Assembly (NCBI GenBank): GCA_029865945.1
Contig: JARXAH010000005.1
Location: 1-34,220, forward strand
Length of the DNA stretch: 34,220 nucleotides
Direction of reading: 5' to 3'
From: Bacteriovoracaceae bacterium
GTDB lineage: Bacteria > Bdellovibrionota > Bacteriovoracia > Bacteriovoracales > Bacteriovoracaceae
Shown here in pieces: positions 23,662 through 32,787 of this stretch; position 1 is the stretch's first letter; every line of letters begins with the position of its first letter. A model generated the notes under the pieces. It made no database searches, was not told the DNA's origin, and saw nothing but the letters and a program-made list of their open reading frames with translations. Made by a program: the position numbers and the translations under genes.

Positions 23662-25404
23662 ATGGTGAATGATTTAAAATCTGCTCCTGTGTTATCACCA
23701 TCTCCTTTGCTTGAAATAAAAAATCTCACGGTAGAATTTTCTACCATGGAAGGAAAATATACGGCGGTATCAAATTTATCTTTTCGTTTGCACAAAGGTC
23801 AAACGATGGGAATTGTGGGTGAGTCGGGATCTGGAAAATCAGTGACTAGTCTTGCCATCATGGGGCTAATCCCTTCGCCTCCTGGAACGATCAAGAGTGG
23901 AGAAATTTTATTTAACGGAAAAGATCTCTTAAAAGTTTCTAAAGAAGAGTGGCGAAGTTATCGTGGAAATAAAATGTCCATGATTTTTCAAGAACCTATG
24001 ACTAGTTTAAATCCCGTGCAATGTGTGGGAGATCAGATTTGTGAATCCTTAATTTTGCATAAAAAATTATCTAAGAAACAAGCTTGGGCCGAAGCTATCG
24101 ATTTAATGAATCAAGTGAAAATCCCCAACGCTGAATCTAAGGCCCATGCTTTTCCCCATGAATTATCAGGGGGGCAAAAGCAACGGGTGATGATCGCCAT
24201 GGCGTTAGCGTGTCGTCCGGATTTATTAATTTGTGATGAGCCAACAACGGCACTGGATGTCACCGTACAAAAAAATGTTTTAGATTTATTAAAAGAACTT
24301 CAAGAAAAACATCAGATGGCGATGATTTTTATTTCACATGATTTGGGAGTTGTATCGCAAGTAACAGATAATGTGATGGTGATGTATAGAAGCAATGTCG
24401 TGGAATCAGGGACGACGAAAGATATTTTTGTAAATGCAAAGCATCCTTATACCAAAGGACTTATTGCGTGTCGTCCGAGTTTGGTTTCAAATCCGAAACG
24501 ACTGCTTACTGTTAGTGATTTCATGAATGAAGATGGAACTAGCAAGAATAATCCTCCCGATATGTCTTTGATTTATTCGGCCGGTGAAACGAACGAAGAA
24601 GTAAAAAGAAAAAAAACCTTTGGTGATGATTTGCTGGTTGTGGAAAACCTCAAAACTTATTTTCCTGTGAAGAGTGGTTTTTTCAGATCTACAAAAAATT
24701 GGATTCACGCCGTAGATGATGTGAGCTTTAGCGTGAAGCGTGGAATGACCTACGGTCTTGTAGGAGAATCTGGGTGCGGTAAAACAACTCTCGGCCGAAC
24801 GATCCTTAAATTAGAGAAGCCAACTCAAGGCAAAATTATCTTTAAAGGACAAAATATTGCACCGTTAAATAGTGTGGAAATGTTGCCTTTGAGACCAAAG
24901 ATGCAAATTATTTTTCAAGATCCTTTTTCTTCATTGAATGCGAGGATGACCATTGGAGATGCGCTCCTGGAGCCTCTCGAAATAAATTGTCCAGAGATGA
25001 GTGCAAAAGAGAAGCGTGATTGGGTTACTTACCTGATTGGAAGAGTTGGTCTTCATCCTAAGTTTTTAAATCGCTACCCTCATGAATTTTCTGGAGGACA
25101 GCGGCAACGAATTGCGATTGCTAGGTCGCTTACGCTAAGGCCTGAATTACTTATTTGTGATGAGTGTGTTTCCGCATTAGATGTTTCTATCCAGGCGCAA
25201 GTGTTAAATTTGCTTATGGATTTACAAAAAGAACTCAGTCTCACTTATATTTTTATTTCTCATGATTTGTCGGTGGTAAAATTTATCGCTGATGAGATGG
25301 CCGTCATGTATAAAGGGAAAATTTTAGAGCGCGGAATTCCTGAGCACATTTATCAATCTCCCGCCACGGATTATACCAAGAAATTGATTAATTCCATCTT
25401 GTAA
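23662..25404 (+). CDS. Peptide ABC transporter, fused double ATPase (DppD-DppF type)
   Basis: Two ATP-binding domains lie in one 580-aa chain, as in YejF or GsiA. Domain 1 has Walker [10 protein letters not shown], signature [15 protein letters not shown] and Walker [14 protein letters not shown], then the oligopeptide-type tail [14 protein letters not shown]. Domain 2 has Walker [14 protein letters not shown], signature [15 protein letters not shown] and Walker [15 protein letters not shown], in which the usual DEP is DEC; the catalytic Asp and Glu are both kept. It powers the two permeases upstream and makes the operon complete. Stop and start of adjacent genes are 1 bp apart. Confidence 0.93.
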   Translation: MVNDLKSAPVLSPSPLLEIKNLTVEFSTMEGKYTAVSNLSFRLHKGQTMGIVGESGSGKSVTSLAIMGLIPSPPGTIKSGEILFNGKDLLKVSKEEWRSYRGNKMSMIFQEPMTSLNPVQCVGDQICESLILHKKLSKKQAWAEAIDLMNQVKIPNAESKAHAFPHELSGGQKQRVMIAMALACRPDLLICDEPTTALDVTVQKNVLDLLKELQEKHQMAMIFISHDLGVVSQVTDNVMVMYRSNVVESGTTKDIFVNAKHPYTKGLIACRPSLVSNPKRLLTVSDFMNEDGTSKNNPPDMSLIYSAGETNEEVKRKKTFGDDLLVVENLKTYFPVKSGFFRSTKNWIHAVDDVSFSVKRGMTYGLVGESGCGKTTLGRTILKLEKPTQGKIIFKGQNIAPLNSVEMLPLRPKMQIIFQDPFSSLNARMTIGDALLEPLEINCPEMSAKEKRDWVTYLIGRVGLHPKFLNRYPHEFSGGQRQRIAIARSLTLRPELLICDECVSALDVSIQAQVLNLLMDLQKELSLTYIFISHDLSVVKFIADEMAVMYKGKILERGIPEHIYQSPATDYTKKLINSIL

Positions 25405-25453
25405 TTAAATTCGCTTTCATTCTTCCGATAAGCAAGGGAGGTGAAAGAACGAA

Positions 25454-26485
25454 ATGCCAACAACTGACAAAGGTAAACCTTTACCAACGATTCAGAACCT
25501 AGATCTAATTAATTTAGATTTTCTCAAACAGCATCGATTTCTGTTGGGCAATGTATTTATAAAATCTAAATTCAGTGACAAACGTTTTCATCTTTTACGA
25601 TACGGCGAGTATCTTTCAGATGAGCAAATTGAAGATTATCAAAAACGAAACATAAATGAATTTGAATATGGGCCAGTGGTCACCAAGGAATACTATTTAC
25701 CTTGGTTTAATTTACTTAATAAAATTAAAGTGAGAGAAAACAGTCCAGCAAAGACGAGTGAATGGATTAAGGAAATGCAAAGTTTTTATGTCTCTCAATA
25801 CTTAAAAAAAGATCTCAATGAAATAGAAATTCTAGGAATGATTGAAGGACATTTAAGAATCTTTGGTCAAGGTAGAGGAAAATCGGTAATTGAAAATTTT
25901 TTGAAAAGTAATCTCCTGCTTTTTAAGCGTCAGGCCTTTCTAGCGAGTAGCTGTATCATTCCTTTGTTTATTATGGGGCACGATGATTTTCTATTTTTAG
26001 AAGATGTATTTATTGCCATTTTACTTTGTGATAACTCGCTCTGGAATTTTTATACCCTGCAAAATGATCGATCGTTGAGTTATTATCACGACCATCCCCT
26101 GAGCATGGAAAAAAAGGAATTAATAAAACAAAATTATGATTCCGTAAATTTTGACATGCTACAAGTTTCAAAGAATTCTCTCTATCAGTTTGAGTACGAA
26201 TCGGTGGCAGAATTGATCGTTCGGCATCGCGAATGGTGTCTCAGTGAAAAAGGAACATTTAATCCCTCTTTAATTAATGACTGGATCGGTGTGATTTTCT
26301 TTTTTGACTTAGTTCTGCCTTACCACTATGAGGCCCAATTTCAGTTTATGGATAAAATAAAAAAATTAAATCATGAGCAACAATTCATTTTAAAAAGCTT
26401 ACATAAAGTTGTGTATTTTTTAAATGATCAGCTTGGAATAGATATATTCTCCCATTTTGAAACAAAAATGAGAGTGAGTGCATGA
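25454..26485 (+). CDS. Cytoplasmic protein of unknown function, 343 aa
   Basis: No family is recognised. The protein has no signal peptide, is largely helical, and carries a central hydrophobic segment (FLASSCIIPLFIMGHDDFLF followed by LEDVFIAILLCDNSLW, about residues 178-215) and later YYHDHPLSM. The arrangement of His-Asp pairs there faintly recalls a degenerate HD domain; I would not assign it. A perfect GGAGGTGA (25437-25444) sits 9 nt before the ATG, so it should be well translated. Its stop overlaps the start of the 1199-aa gene by 4 bp (ATGA), which implies co-translation and probably interaction with that coiled-coil protein. It lies 49 bp after the transporter operon. Confidence 0.75.
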   Translation: MPTTDKGKPLPTIQNLDLINLDFLKQHRFLLGNVFIKSKFSDKRFHLLRYGEYLSDEQIEDYQKRNINEFEYGPVVTKEYYLPWFNLLNKIKVRENSPAKTSEWIKEMQSFYVSQYLKKDLNEIEILGMIEGHLRIFGQGRGKSVIENFLKSNLLLFKRQAFLASSCIIPLFIMGHDDFLFLEDVFIAILLCDNSLWNFYTLQNDRSLSYYHDHPLSMEKKELIKQNYDSVNFDMLQVSKNSLYQFEYESVAELIVRHREWCLSEKGTFNPSLINDWIGVIFFFDLVLPYHYEAQFQFMDKIKKLNHEQQFILKSLHKVVYFLNDQLGIDIFSHFETKMRVSA

Positions 26486-29400
26486 GTAAGAAAAATCTTT
26501 TATGTTTGATACCAGGAGAGGAAGTTAAGGGTTTTGTCCTCGCGTTTTTTGTAAAATTAGAATTTGAAGTAGAATTTTTAGATAAAGATCTTTCGTCAGT
26601 TCCAGATGAAAAATTTCTAAAATATTATGGCCTTATCATTAATGAAAGTATTGATATATTATCTTTGCAGGGCACAATCGGGAAATACCCTCTCATTAAA
26701 TTAATAAGTTTTGGAAATTATTCTGATCTAGTTACTTTTGTATCTTTCAATGGAAGGTATATAGTTGATCCTTTGTGGTCGAAATATGAATGGAGCTTTC
26801 CTTACTGGAAAAAATTACTTCACTCTGAATCCTCTATTCATCTTCAAGAATATCTAGGGAACGGGGTAAAAAGCATAAAAAATAAGAAATTATTTAATTT
26901 CTTTAAAGTGGGCATTCAGGTTGATGAAATTATCGTTTCTTTGGCCAATTTAAAAATTAATTTTGTCGCGGTTAGATCTTTCATAGATCATCTCTTTCTT
27001 TTTGCAGAAATTGAAAAAAATAAAAACTTAGGCAATCTTCCCATCGAATTAGAATATAAAGCGACTGAGAATGGATTTTTTTTACTTGCCAATTTTTTTT
27101 CTAAACCCATTGATCAAGAACATTTTATACAATATTTCGAAGCGAAAAAATCGGTTTCTCCAGAAGATGGATTGCTGCTTCTTTGCGCTAAATTGTGTGA
27201 TTCTTTTAGTGTTACGCACGATCAAGAAAAGAAGTTAACTACTGTCACTGCACTTTGGGTGCAGAAATTAAAAAATCAAGTAATTGAAACGCCATCTTTA
27301 GTCTTTGAAATTTTTAAATCGCAAAAGACAGAAAAGCGGCCGATTGTTTTGTCTGGAGAGCAAAACTCTCAACAAGTGGATTGGGCAAAAAATCATTCTG
27401 TAGAGGAATTAGAGGGCCTCCAAGAAGAATTAAGTCATCGGACAATTCCTACAACTAAATCTTTGGAAGTTGGCCGAACTGACCTAGATGATACTAATTT
27501 AAAAGAAATATTTTTTAATGACCGTGAACAAATGAGGCAAATAACTGAGTTTGCTCTCATGAATTTTGATTTAGAAAAACCTGGCGTTTCAAAAACGCAA
27601 TTGGATTCAAATTTTTTATTAAAGGTAATTAAAAATTATCCTTACTTTGATGAAGTACCTAAAGACATGAATGAAATCGATTACGCTCGGCTAGCTCAGA
27701 TGATTATCAAAGAGGCGTGGACTGAAATTGGTGAGGAAGAAATCTTAAATGAAGTAGGCGATGAACAGATTGGAGATGTTCATGGAGAAGAAGATGTAGA
27801 GGCAGAAGATGTTGTGGATGATGAAGCTGTCGAACCACTTCAGGATGAAAAACTAGAGGATGAAGAAGGTATTGAAGCCAATCTTGATATCCCAGAAGAA
27901 CAAACGAGCGACGAAAGCAATGAAAAGTTGGATAAAGATTCTGAAGTCGCGAAAGTTGAAGGAAAAGCTGAGGACGAGACAGACGAGCATGTAGCTGGAA
28001 AATCTGAAAAAGATAAAGAAGCGGTAAAAAAAATCAAGGGTAAGGGAGACGAGTTAGGAGAAACTAAGACACAAATTGAGGGGGCTAAAGAGGAGCTTAC
28101 TAAAACCTTAAGTTTAAATAAATCTAAGAAATCAAATGATGAAGATAGTGGAATGGCCAAATTTCTTGCATCCATGACCGGTGATGTCGTGGATTCTCAA
28201 AATATGGTAACGATGCTTAAAACAGCTACGAAACAATCAGTCAGTAAGAGCGATTTAAGTAAATTTATTGCAACTCAAAAATTACCACAAGATGAAAATG
28301 ATGAGCTTCTCAGTGTTCTATTGACATTTAAAGTAACAGAAATTGATCAAAAAGAATTCGAAAATGCAACTAAGGATTTGAAGTTAAAAAATAACTTTAA
28401 AAATAATGTAAATGAATTTTTCAAATTAAATTCTACTCCGATCATTGATGTTGATAAAATGGCGAAGGGCCTTAAGCAAAATCAAGTTCCTCTAGAAAAA
28501 ATAAATTTAGTTAAAGAATACTTAGTAAAGAAAAATTCAGAGACAAAAGAAAGTTCAAATTTAAGTTTAAATTCCAGTTCAACTAGCGTTAAAAGTCAGC
28601 GTCAAGGGCAGGATGGTTCAAAAAATGATATTAAAAGGATAAAAGGAAAGGAAAGCGAGGAAGTAGATAATCTAAAGCAATTGGTTGAAAGTTTGAAAGA
28701 AGAAAATTTAGAAAAAGATGAAGTAAACTCAGAATTAATTGCCCAGAAGATTAATAAAGAATTAAATATTGATCAGATCAAAAATACCAAAATTGAATTA
28801 ACTAGAGATGAAGATGATGATCATTTCATTAATAAAATAAGTGATAAAATTTCGAATGGAGGAAGCTTAGAAAAAAGTGATGCTAAAGATATCATGAAAA
28901 TTTTTGCGAAGGAGCGAGAATTTCAAGATCGTGCAAGAGAGTTGGAGAAGCAGCATCGATTGGCATTGATGGCGTTTGATAAAAAAGATGCACTTTATAA
29001 AAACGAACTTGATGATTATAAAAGAAAAGTGAAGCAAAAAGATCTACTATTAAAGCAGGCCCATGAGGGTATACAAGCATCCCAAGCACAAAAAGAAAAA
29101 TCGGTAAATTTACTTGAAAGAACGATACGAGACCTAAAACAACAAACCTCCCAAAATTCAATAAGTAAGCTTGAAAGTAAGATTCAATTATTAGATCGAG
29201 ATAAAAAATCTATGCTCAAGACTATTGAGATGTATAAAGAAAAATTAGCGGAAATAAATAGGTTAAACTTGCAAAATAGTGATAAACAAAATTTAGATCA
29301 CGTTAACTATAAAGAAATAGCAACTAGATCTGAGGCAACTAAAAAACGATTAGAAGTTAAGTCAGAGCAACTTGAGGCAGAAAAGACGGAAATGAAGAAG

Positions 29401-30081
29401 GATTTATTCCATAAAGATGATCTCATTAGAAAATTAAACGCACAATCTGAGATCCTAAATAAACGCGTTCTCATGGCCGAACTTAAAATGAAGGAAGCTT
29501 TAGATACGGCAAAAGAGGCAAGTGCAATGGCCTTGAAAGATAAAGTGGTCGTAAAAGATGCAGGACTATCAAAATTACAAGAACAACTAACGAGAACGAG
29601 GGAAGAAGCCAGAAATGCAGAAACGGAATTAAGAAAAGAGATGGCGAGGAAAGAAGAGTCCATTAACTTGATTAAGAAAAATTTATTAAATGAAACGAAC
29701 AAGGTCAAAATTCTAGAGGATAAAATCAAAGAATTAGATGATAAAGCGGCGAATAGTTCCAAAAATGGAGTCGGAGCAGAGGGAAAAAATAGCACTGGGA
29801 AACCAGAATCTAGTGGAACCATGCTCAAAATGGCAGAAGAAGCAAAGAAAAAACTCATGAAAGATTTGCAAGATCAATCTTTGAAATTAGCTGAAAGTAA
29901 AAAAGAAGCAGACAAAATGAAACGTACCGCTGCGGAGCTCCAGGCCAAATTGTCAGCGGCAGAAGCGGAGCTTGGAAAATTAAAAAAAGCTAGCGGAGTT
30001 TCACCTGTAAAAGATAATAAAGAAGTTAAAGAGATTAAAGAAAATAAAGACATTCCGCCAGTCGCTAAAAAAGCAGGCTAG
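26482..30081 (+). CDS. Giant coiled-coil protein with a receiver-like N-terminus, 1199 aa
   Basis: Residues 1-110 show a beta-alpha rhythm (KNLLCLIPGEEVKGFVLAFF, VEFLD, YYGLIINESIDIL, IKLISFGN) that resembles a degenerate response-regulator receiver without the phosphorylated Asp. Residues about 413-510 are strongly acidic and low in complexity. About 800-1090 and 1113-1170 are long charged heptad-type coiled coils, ending in a Lys/Glu/Pro tail. A pseudo-receiver joined to a coiled coil recalls the myxobacterial motility/polarity proteins FrzS and AglZ, but that is only analogy of layout. No signal peptide is present, so it is cytoplasmic. It is translationally coupled to the 343-aa protein and followed after 7 bp by a secreted protease. 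Confidence 0.8.
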   Translation: MSKKNLLCLIPGEEVKGFVLAFFVKLEFEVEFLDKDLSSVPDEKFLKYYGLIINESIDILSLQGTIGKYPLIKLISFGNYSDLVTFVSFNGRYIVDPLWSKYEWSFPYWKKLLHSESSIHLQEYLGNGVKSIKNKKLFNFFKVGIQVDEIIVSLANLKINFVAVRSFIDHLFLFAEIEKNKNLGNLPIELEYKATENGFFLLANFFSKPIDQEHFIQYFEAKKSVSPEDGLLLLCAKLCDSFSVTHDQEKKLTTVTALWVQKLKNQVIETPSLVFEIFKSQKTEKRPIVLSGEQNSQQVDWAKNHSVEELEGLQEELSHRTIPTTKSLEVGRTDLDDTNLKEIFFNDREQMRQITEFALMNFDLEKPGVSKTQLDSNFLLKVIKNYPYFDEVPKDMNEIDYARLAQMIIKEAWTEIGEEEILNEVGDEQIGDVHGEEDVEAEDVVDDEAVEPLQDEKLEDEEGIEANLDIPEEQTSDESNEKLDKDSEVAKVEGKAEDETDEHVAGKSEKDKEAVKKIKGKGDELGETKTQIEGAKEELTKTLSLNKSKKSNDEDSGMAKFLASMTGDVVDSQNMVTMLKTATKQSVSKSDLSKFIATQKLPQDENDELLSVLLTFKVTEIDQKEFENATKDLKLKNNFKNNVNEFFKLNSTPIIDVDKMAKGLKQNQVPLEKINLVKEYLVKKNSETKESSNLSLNSSSTSVKSQRQGQDGSKNDIKRIKGKESEEVDNLKQLVESLKEENLEKDEVNSELIAQKINKELNIDQIKNTKIELTRDEDDDHFINKISDKISNGGSLEKSDAKDIMKIFAKEREFQDRARELEKQHRLALMAFDKKDALYKNELDDYKRKVKQKDLLLKQAHEGIQASQAQKEKSVNLLERTIRDLKQQTSQNSISKLESKIQLLDRDKKSMLKTIEMYKEKLAEINRLNLQNSDKQNLDHVNYKEIATRSEATKKRLEVKSEQLEAEKTEMKKDLFHKDDLIRKLNAQSEILNKRVLMAELKMKEALDTAKEASAMALKDKVVVKDAGLSKLQEQLTRTREEARNAETELRKEMARKEESINLIKKNLLNETNKVKILEDKIKELDDKAANSSKNGVGAEGKNSTGKPESSGTMLKMAEEAKKKLMKDLQDQSLKLAESKKEADKMKRTAAELQAKLSAAEAELGKLKKASGVSPVKDNKEVKEIKENKDIPPVAKKAG

Positions 30082-30088
30082 CAGATTC

Positions 30089-31894
30089 ATGACTAAGAAT
30101 TTTAGATTGAATTATTTTTTTTTAGAATTTTCCTTTTTCATTTTTATTTCTGGTTGTAATCATCAATTGGGCCCAATCATTGAAAAAAGAGAAATCGCAG
30201 GAAATTCTCAAAATCTACCTTCACCGGTTGCCACTTTAGTTCCAACCAATACCCCAAGTGTCCCCTCTGGGAGCGGTGATCACGGACAAACAGAAGATTA
30301 CCAGGGAGTGACGGCACCTTTTCAAGATTGCGCTTCAGCGAAGTTAGATTGGAATTTTGAGGGAGAATATTTTTGCAATCAGTGGCATATTTTTAATTTT
30401 GGTCAACAAGTCTCCCAAGTACCAAGTTCAACTCCCTTTGGTGATCCAGGTGATCCTACGATCGACTTAACTTTATATGAAACATGGAAAAATTATCACG
30501 GTGAGAATATGAAAGTGAGTATTGTCGATTCTGGAACTTTTTCTCATCCCGATCTGAATCCTAATTTTATAAGTGGTGTAGATGCATGCACAGGGTCTAA
30601 TAATATTATTCCGATACCTGCTCCTGGTAGTCTAGGACGTGACCATGGAATTCAAGTGGCAGGCCTCATTGTGGCAAATGGTAAAGTAAGTGGTGTTGCT
30701 AGATTAGCAAAATATTATATGAATAATTTAGTTTCTTGTGGAATTGATGATCGTAGGTCCGATCCTTCTGCCTCAATGAAAATTGCCCAATCTCTTTATC
30801 AACCAGTGGCCAATACGCATAACTCAAGTTGGGGAAATCCCAGCTGTGATACTGGTTTCGGTTTTGGAATCGCTGAGCAACAAATGGATCTTTTAAATGC
30901 CGCAGAGAATGGTGCCATGAACCAGGATATTTTTTATACGAAATCTGCGGGGAATGAAAATAATTGTTTGGCGATTGCCAATGCAGATCCGCTTAATTCC
31001 AGTCCTTATTTAAATATTATCGCGGCCCTTGATAATGAAGGAGCTGTAACGTCGTACTCCAGTCGCGGGCCGAATCTCTCTTTTGCTTCTTTGGCCGGAT
31101 ATGGTTATCCCAATCAACCTGAACCAGGTGTTGTTACTACCATTGTAAACTTAACAAACGAAGAACCTGGATATACGTCGAGAATGAATGGTACTTCGTC
31201 CGCTGCACCAGTTCACAATGGCGCTTCAATTTTGATACGTCAGGCACTACCCGGATTCAAGTGGTATGAAATCACAGCTTTGGAAATTATGAATGCAAGG
31301 TCTAGTAATCGGGGATCTGATCAAAATTTCACCACCAATTCCCCCATCAGTTCTTCTCCCTATATTAATAAAGTTAAGAATGCTAAGAATTATTTTCATA
31401 GTTGGCACACCGGTTTTGGATTAGTGAATGTGGATAAGTCAATCCATGTGGGGAAGACAACTTTTCAAAGGCTACCCGCTTTGAAAAAATTTTCTGCGTC
31501 CTACAATAATAATGCTTGGGCGACAAGTAGTAGCACGGCCGATCAAGCGATTGCAAGTGGACAATGCCAGGAAAAAATACTCACCATTAATAAAGAAAAT
31601 TTTCAAATTTTTACATTGATCATGTCCATGAAAGTAACGATAGCTTCCATTAAAAATATTATCGCCACGTTAAAATCACCTAGTGGAACCGAGGTTCAAG
31701 TTTTTAGACAAAACAATTTACCAGGAAGCAATTTAACTCTAGGCCAATATCATAAAGTGATGGGGTTTTTTGCGGAACAGTCTAAGGGTGATTGGCGGCT
31801 AAAAGTTTGTGCAACATCGTCAGCAGTATTTGGGCCCTTTAAAATGGATATTATTGGATTTGATGGATCTCCCATACCAGAAAATAATTTATGA
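30089..31894 (+). CDS. Subtilisin-like (S8) serine protease lipoprotein with P domain
   Basis: The 601-aa protein has a lipoprotein signal peptide ending in ISGC (Cys23), a Pro/Ser/Thr-rich linker, the kexin-type entry motif NQWHIFNFGQ, and a full S8 catalytic set: Asp147 in VDSG, His186 in DHGIQVAG, oxyanion Asn289 in AGNEN and Ser370 in GTSSAAP. Residues about 480-598 form a P/Homo B-like domain (LKSPSGTEVQVFRQNN, KGDWRLKVCATSS). No I9-type propeptide can be seen between the lipid anchor and the catalytic domain, unusual for this group. The next gene, overlapping by 4 bp, may supply it. It acts at the cell envelope or outside. The substrate is unknown. Confidence 0.88.
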   Translation: MTKNFRLNYFFLEFSFFIFISGCNHQLGPIIEKREIAGNSQNLPSPVATLVPTNTPSVPSGSGDHGQTEDYQGVTAPFQDCASAKLDWNFEGEYFCNQWHIFNFGQQVSQVPSSTPFGDPGDPTIDLTLYETWKNYHGENMKVSIVDSGTFSHPDLNPNFISGVDACTGSNNIIPIPAPGSLGRDHGIQVAGLIVANGKVSGVARLAKYYMNNLVSCGIDDRRSDPSASMKIAQSLYQPVANTHNSSWGNPSCDTGFGFGIAEQQMDLLNAAENGAMNQDIFYTKSAGNENNCLAIANADPLNSSPYLNIIAALDNEGAVTSYSSRGPNLSFASLAGYGYPNQPEPGVVTTIVNLTNEEPGYTSRMNGTSSAAPVHNGASILIRQALPGFKWYEITALEIMNARSSNRGSDQNFTTNSPISSSPYINKVKNAKNYFHSWHTGFGLVNVDKSIHVGKTTFQRLPALKKFSASYNNNAWATSSSTADQAIASGQCQEKILTINKENFQIFTLIMSMKVTIASIKNIIATLKSPSGTEVQVFRQNNLPGSNLTLGQYHKVMGFFAEQSKGDWRLKVCATSSAVFGPFKMDIIGFDGSPIPENNL

Positions 31895-32598
31895 AAAATC
31901 GCATCCCATTCATATTTACTATCTCTCTATTATTGATTGTCTTTTTGCTTTTGGCTTCAATTTTGAAACAAGATGATAAAGGAAATTCTTCGTATGCTAC
32001 ATTGCCCACCAATAAGATTATCGTGAATGTTAAAAAGGAAGATCGTGTCCCAAGTAACAAAAATCCTTTAAAACTAGCTTCAGCAGATATTTTGGAGGCA
32101 ACACCCTTTGAAGATTTACTTAAGAAATTTGACGCTAAGTTTTTATTAAAAGACTCCTATAATGATTACTACCTTTCTCAGAACTCACTTGCCATTAAAT
32201 GGCAAGATTATCGATCTTTCATGGGGAAAAAAATCCAGGAGCGGGAAGGAAAGTGGATTATTTATGCGCCAGCATCAAAGGGGCCCAAGTCTGATTCCCA
32301 AGAAGTTAAAAGTTATCCTGTCATTCTTGGATCCTCACAAGGAGGAATTTTAATTCCCCTTCGTACCTTGAAAATTTTCTTAAAAGATAAAAATTTCGAA
32401 GAAAGTGCTAAAAGTTTTATTGAACAATACGCTGATAAAATTGAAAAAACAGATTACCTATCTGAAATAAAGACTATCTATGTTCATGCCACAACGCCAG
32501 GCCATATGATGGAACTTTATCAATTATGCTTAAGTGAGAATAATTCCTCCGAATACGCATGCGCTCCGGAGTTTTATCAACACTTAAAATTCAATTAA
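31891..32598 (+). CDS. Membrane-anchored protein with S8-propeptide-like C-terminus
   Basis: The 235-aa protein has an N-terminal membrane helix (IPFIFTISLLLIVFLLLASI) without a clear cleavage site, then a periplasmic part. The last 95 residues contain YPVILGSSQGGILIPLRTLK, then KSFIEQYADKIEKTDYL, IYVHATTPGHMMELYQLCL and SSEYACAPEFYQHLKF. This order resembles the propeptide or inhibitor region of bacterial S8 proteases, which usually runs from a strand through a helix to a final V-E-x-A-x-P-x-(F/Y). It overlaps the protease gene by ATGA. I infer a chaperone or inhibitor acting in trans; the match is by eye, so it stays a hypothesis. Confidence 0.65.
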   Translation: MKNRIPFIFTISLLLIVFLLLASILKQDDKGNSSYATLPTNKIIVNVKKEDRVPSNKNPLKLASADILEATPFEDLLKKFDAKFLLKDSYNDYYLSQNSLAIKWQDYRSFMGKKIQEREGKWIIYAPASKGPKSDSQEVKSYPVILGSSQGGILIPLRTLKIFLKDKNFEESAKSFIEQYADKIEKTDYLSEIKTIYVHATTPGHMMELYQLCLSENNSSEYACAPEFYQHLKFN

Positions 32599-32612
32599 GT
32601 TTTTTTACAATT

Positions 32613-32787
32613 ATACCAAATCCGTTTAATCTTCATCTACGTTGTCGGCCATCGACTTCTTCGGAATCCAAATCGTTGGATTCCTCAACCCGAGACGTGC
32701 AGTAGCACGTCTCGTCGTTTCAGCCTCATGAAGAGTAAAGCCTTTTACTCTTCACCCTAGTACCTGAAAATTAAACGGAATTGGTAT
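32613..32787. repeat. Three-hairpin cloverleaf-like intergenic repeat, copy 3
   Basis: Outer arms at 32613-32630 and 32770-32787 (ATACCAAATCCGTTTAAT and its partner) pair at 17 of 18 positions. Inside lie three perfect hairpins: GGAATCCAA/TTGGATTCC (32663-32684, loop ATCG), CGAGACGTGC/GCACGTCTCG (32691-32714, loop AGTA) and TGAAGAGTAAA/TTTACTCTTCA (32729-32754). The element fills the gap between two convergent genes and ends on the stop codon of the phosphatase. It could be a mobile MITE-like repeat and could also act as a two-way terminator. Confidence 0.8.

Noticed and set aside
29307-29858. Minus-strand 183-codon frame inside the coiled-coil gene
   Set aside because: Long antisense frames are expected opposite Lys/Glu-rich coiled coils; its Ser/Leu/Phe-rich composition is the mirror of that bias.
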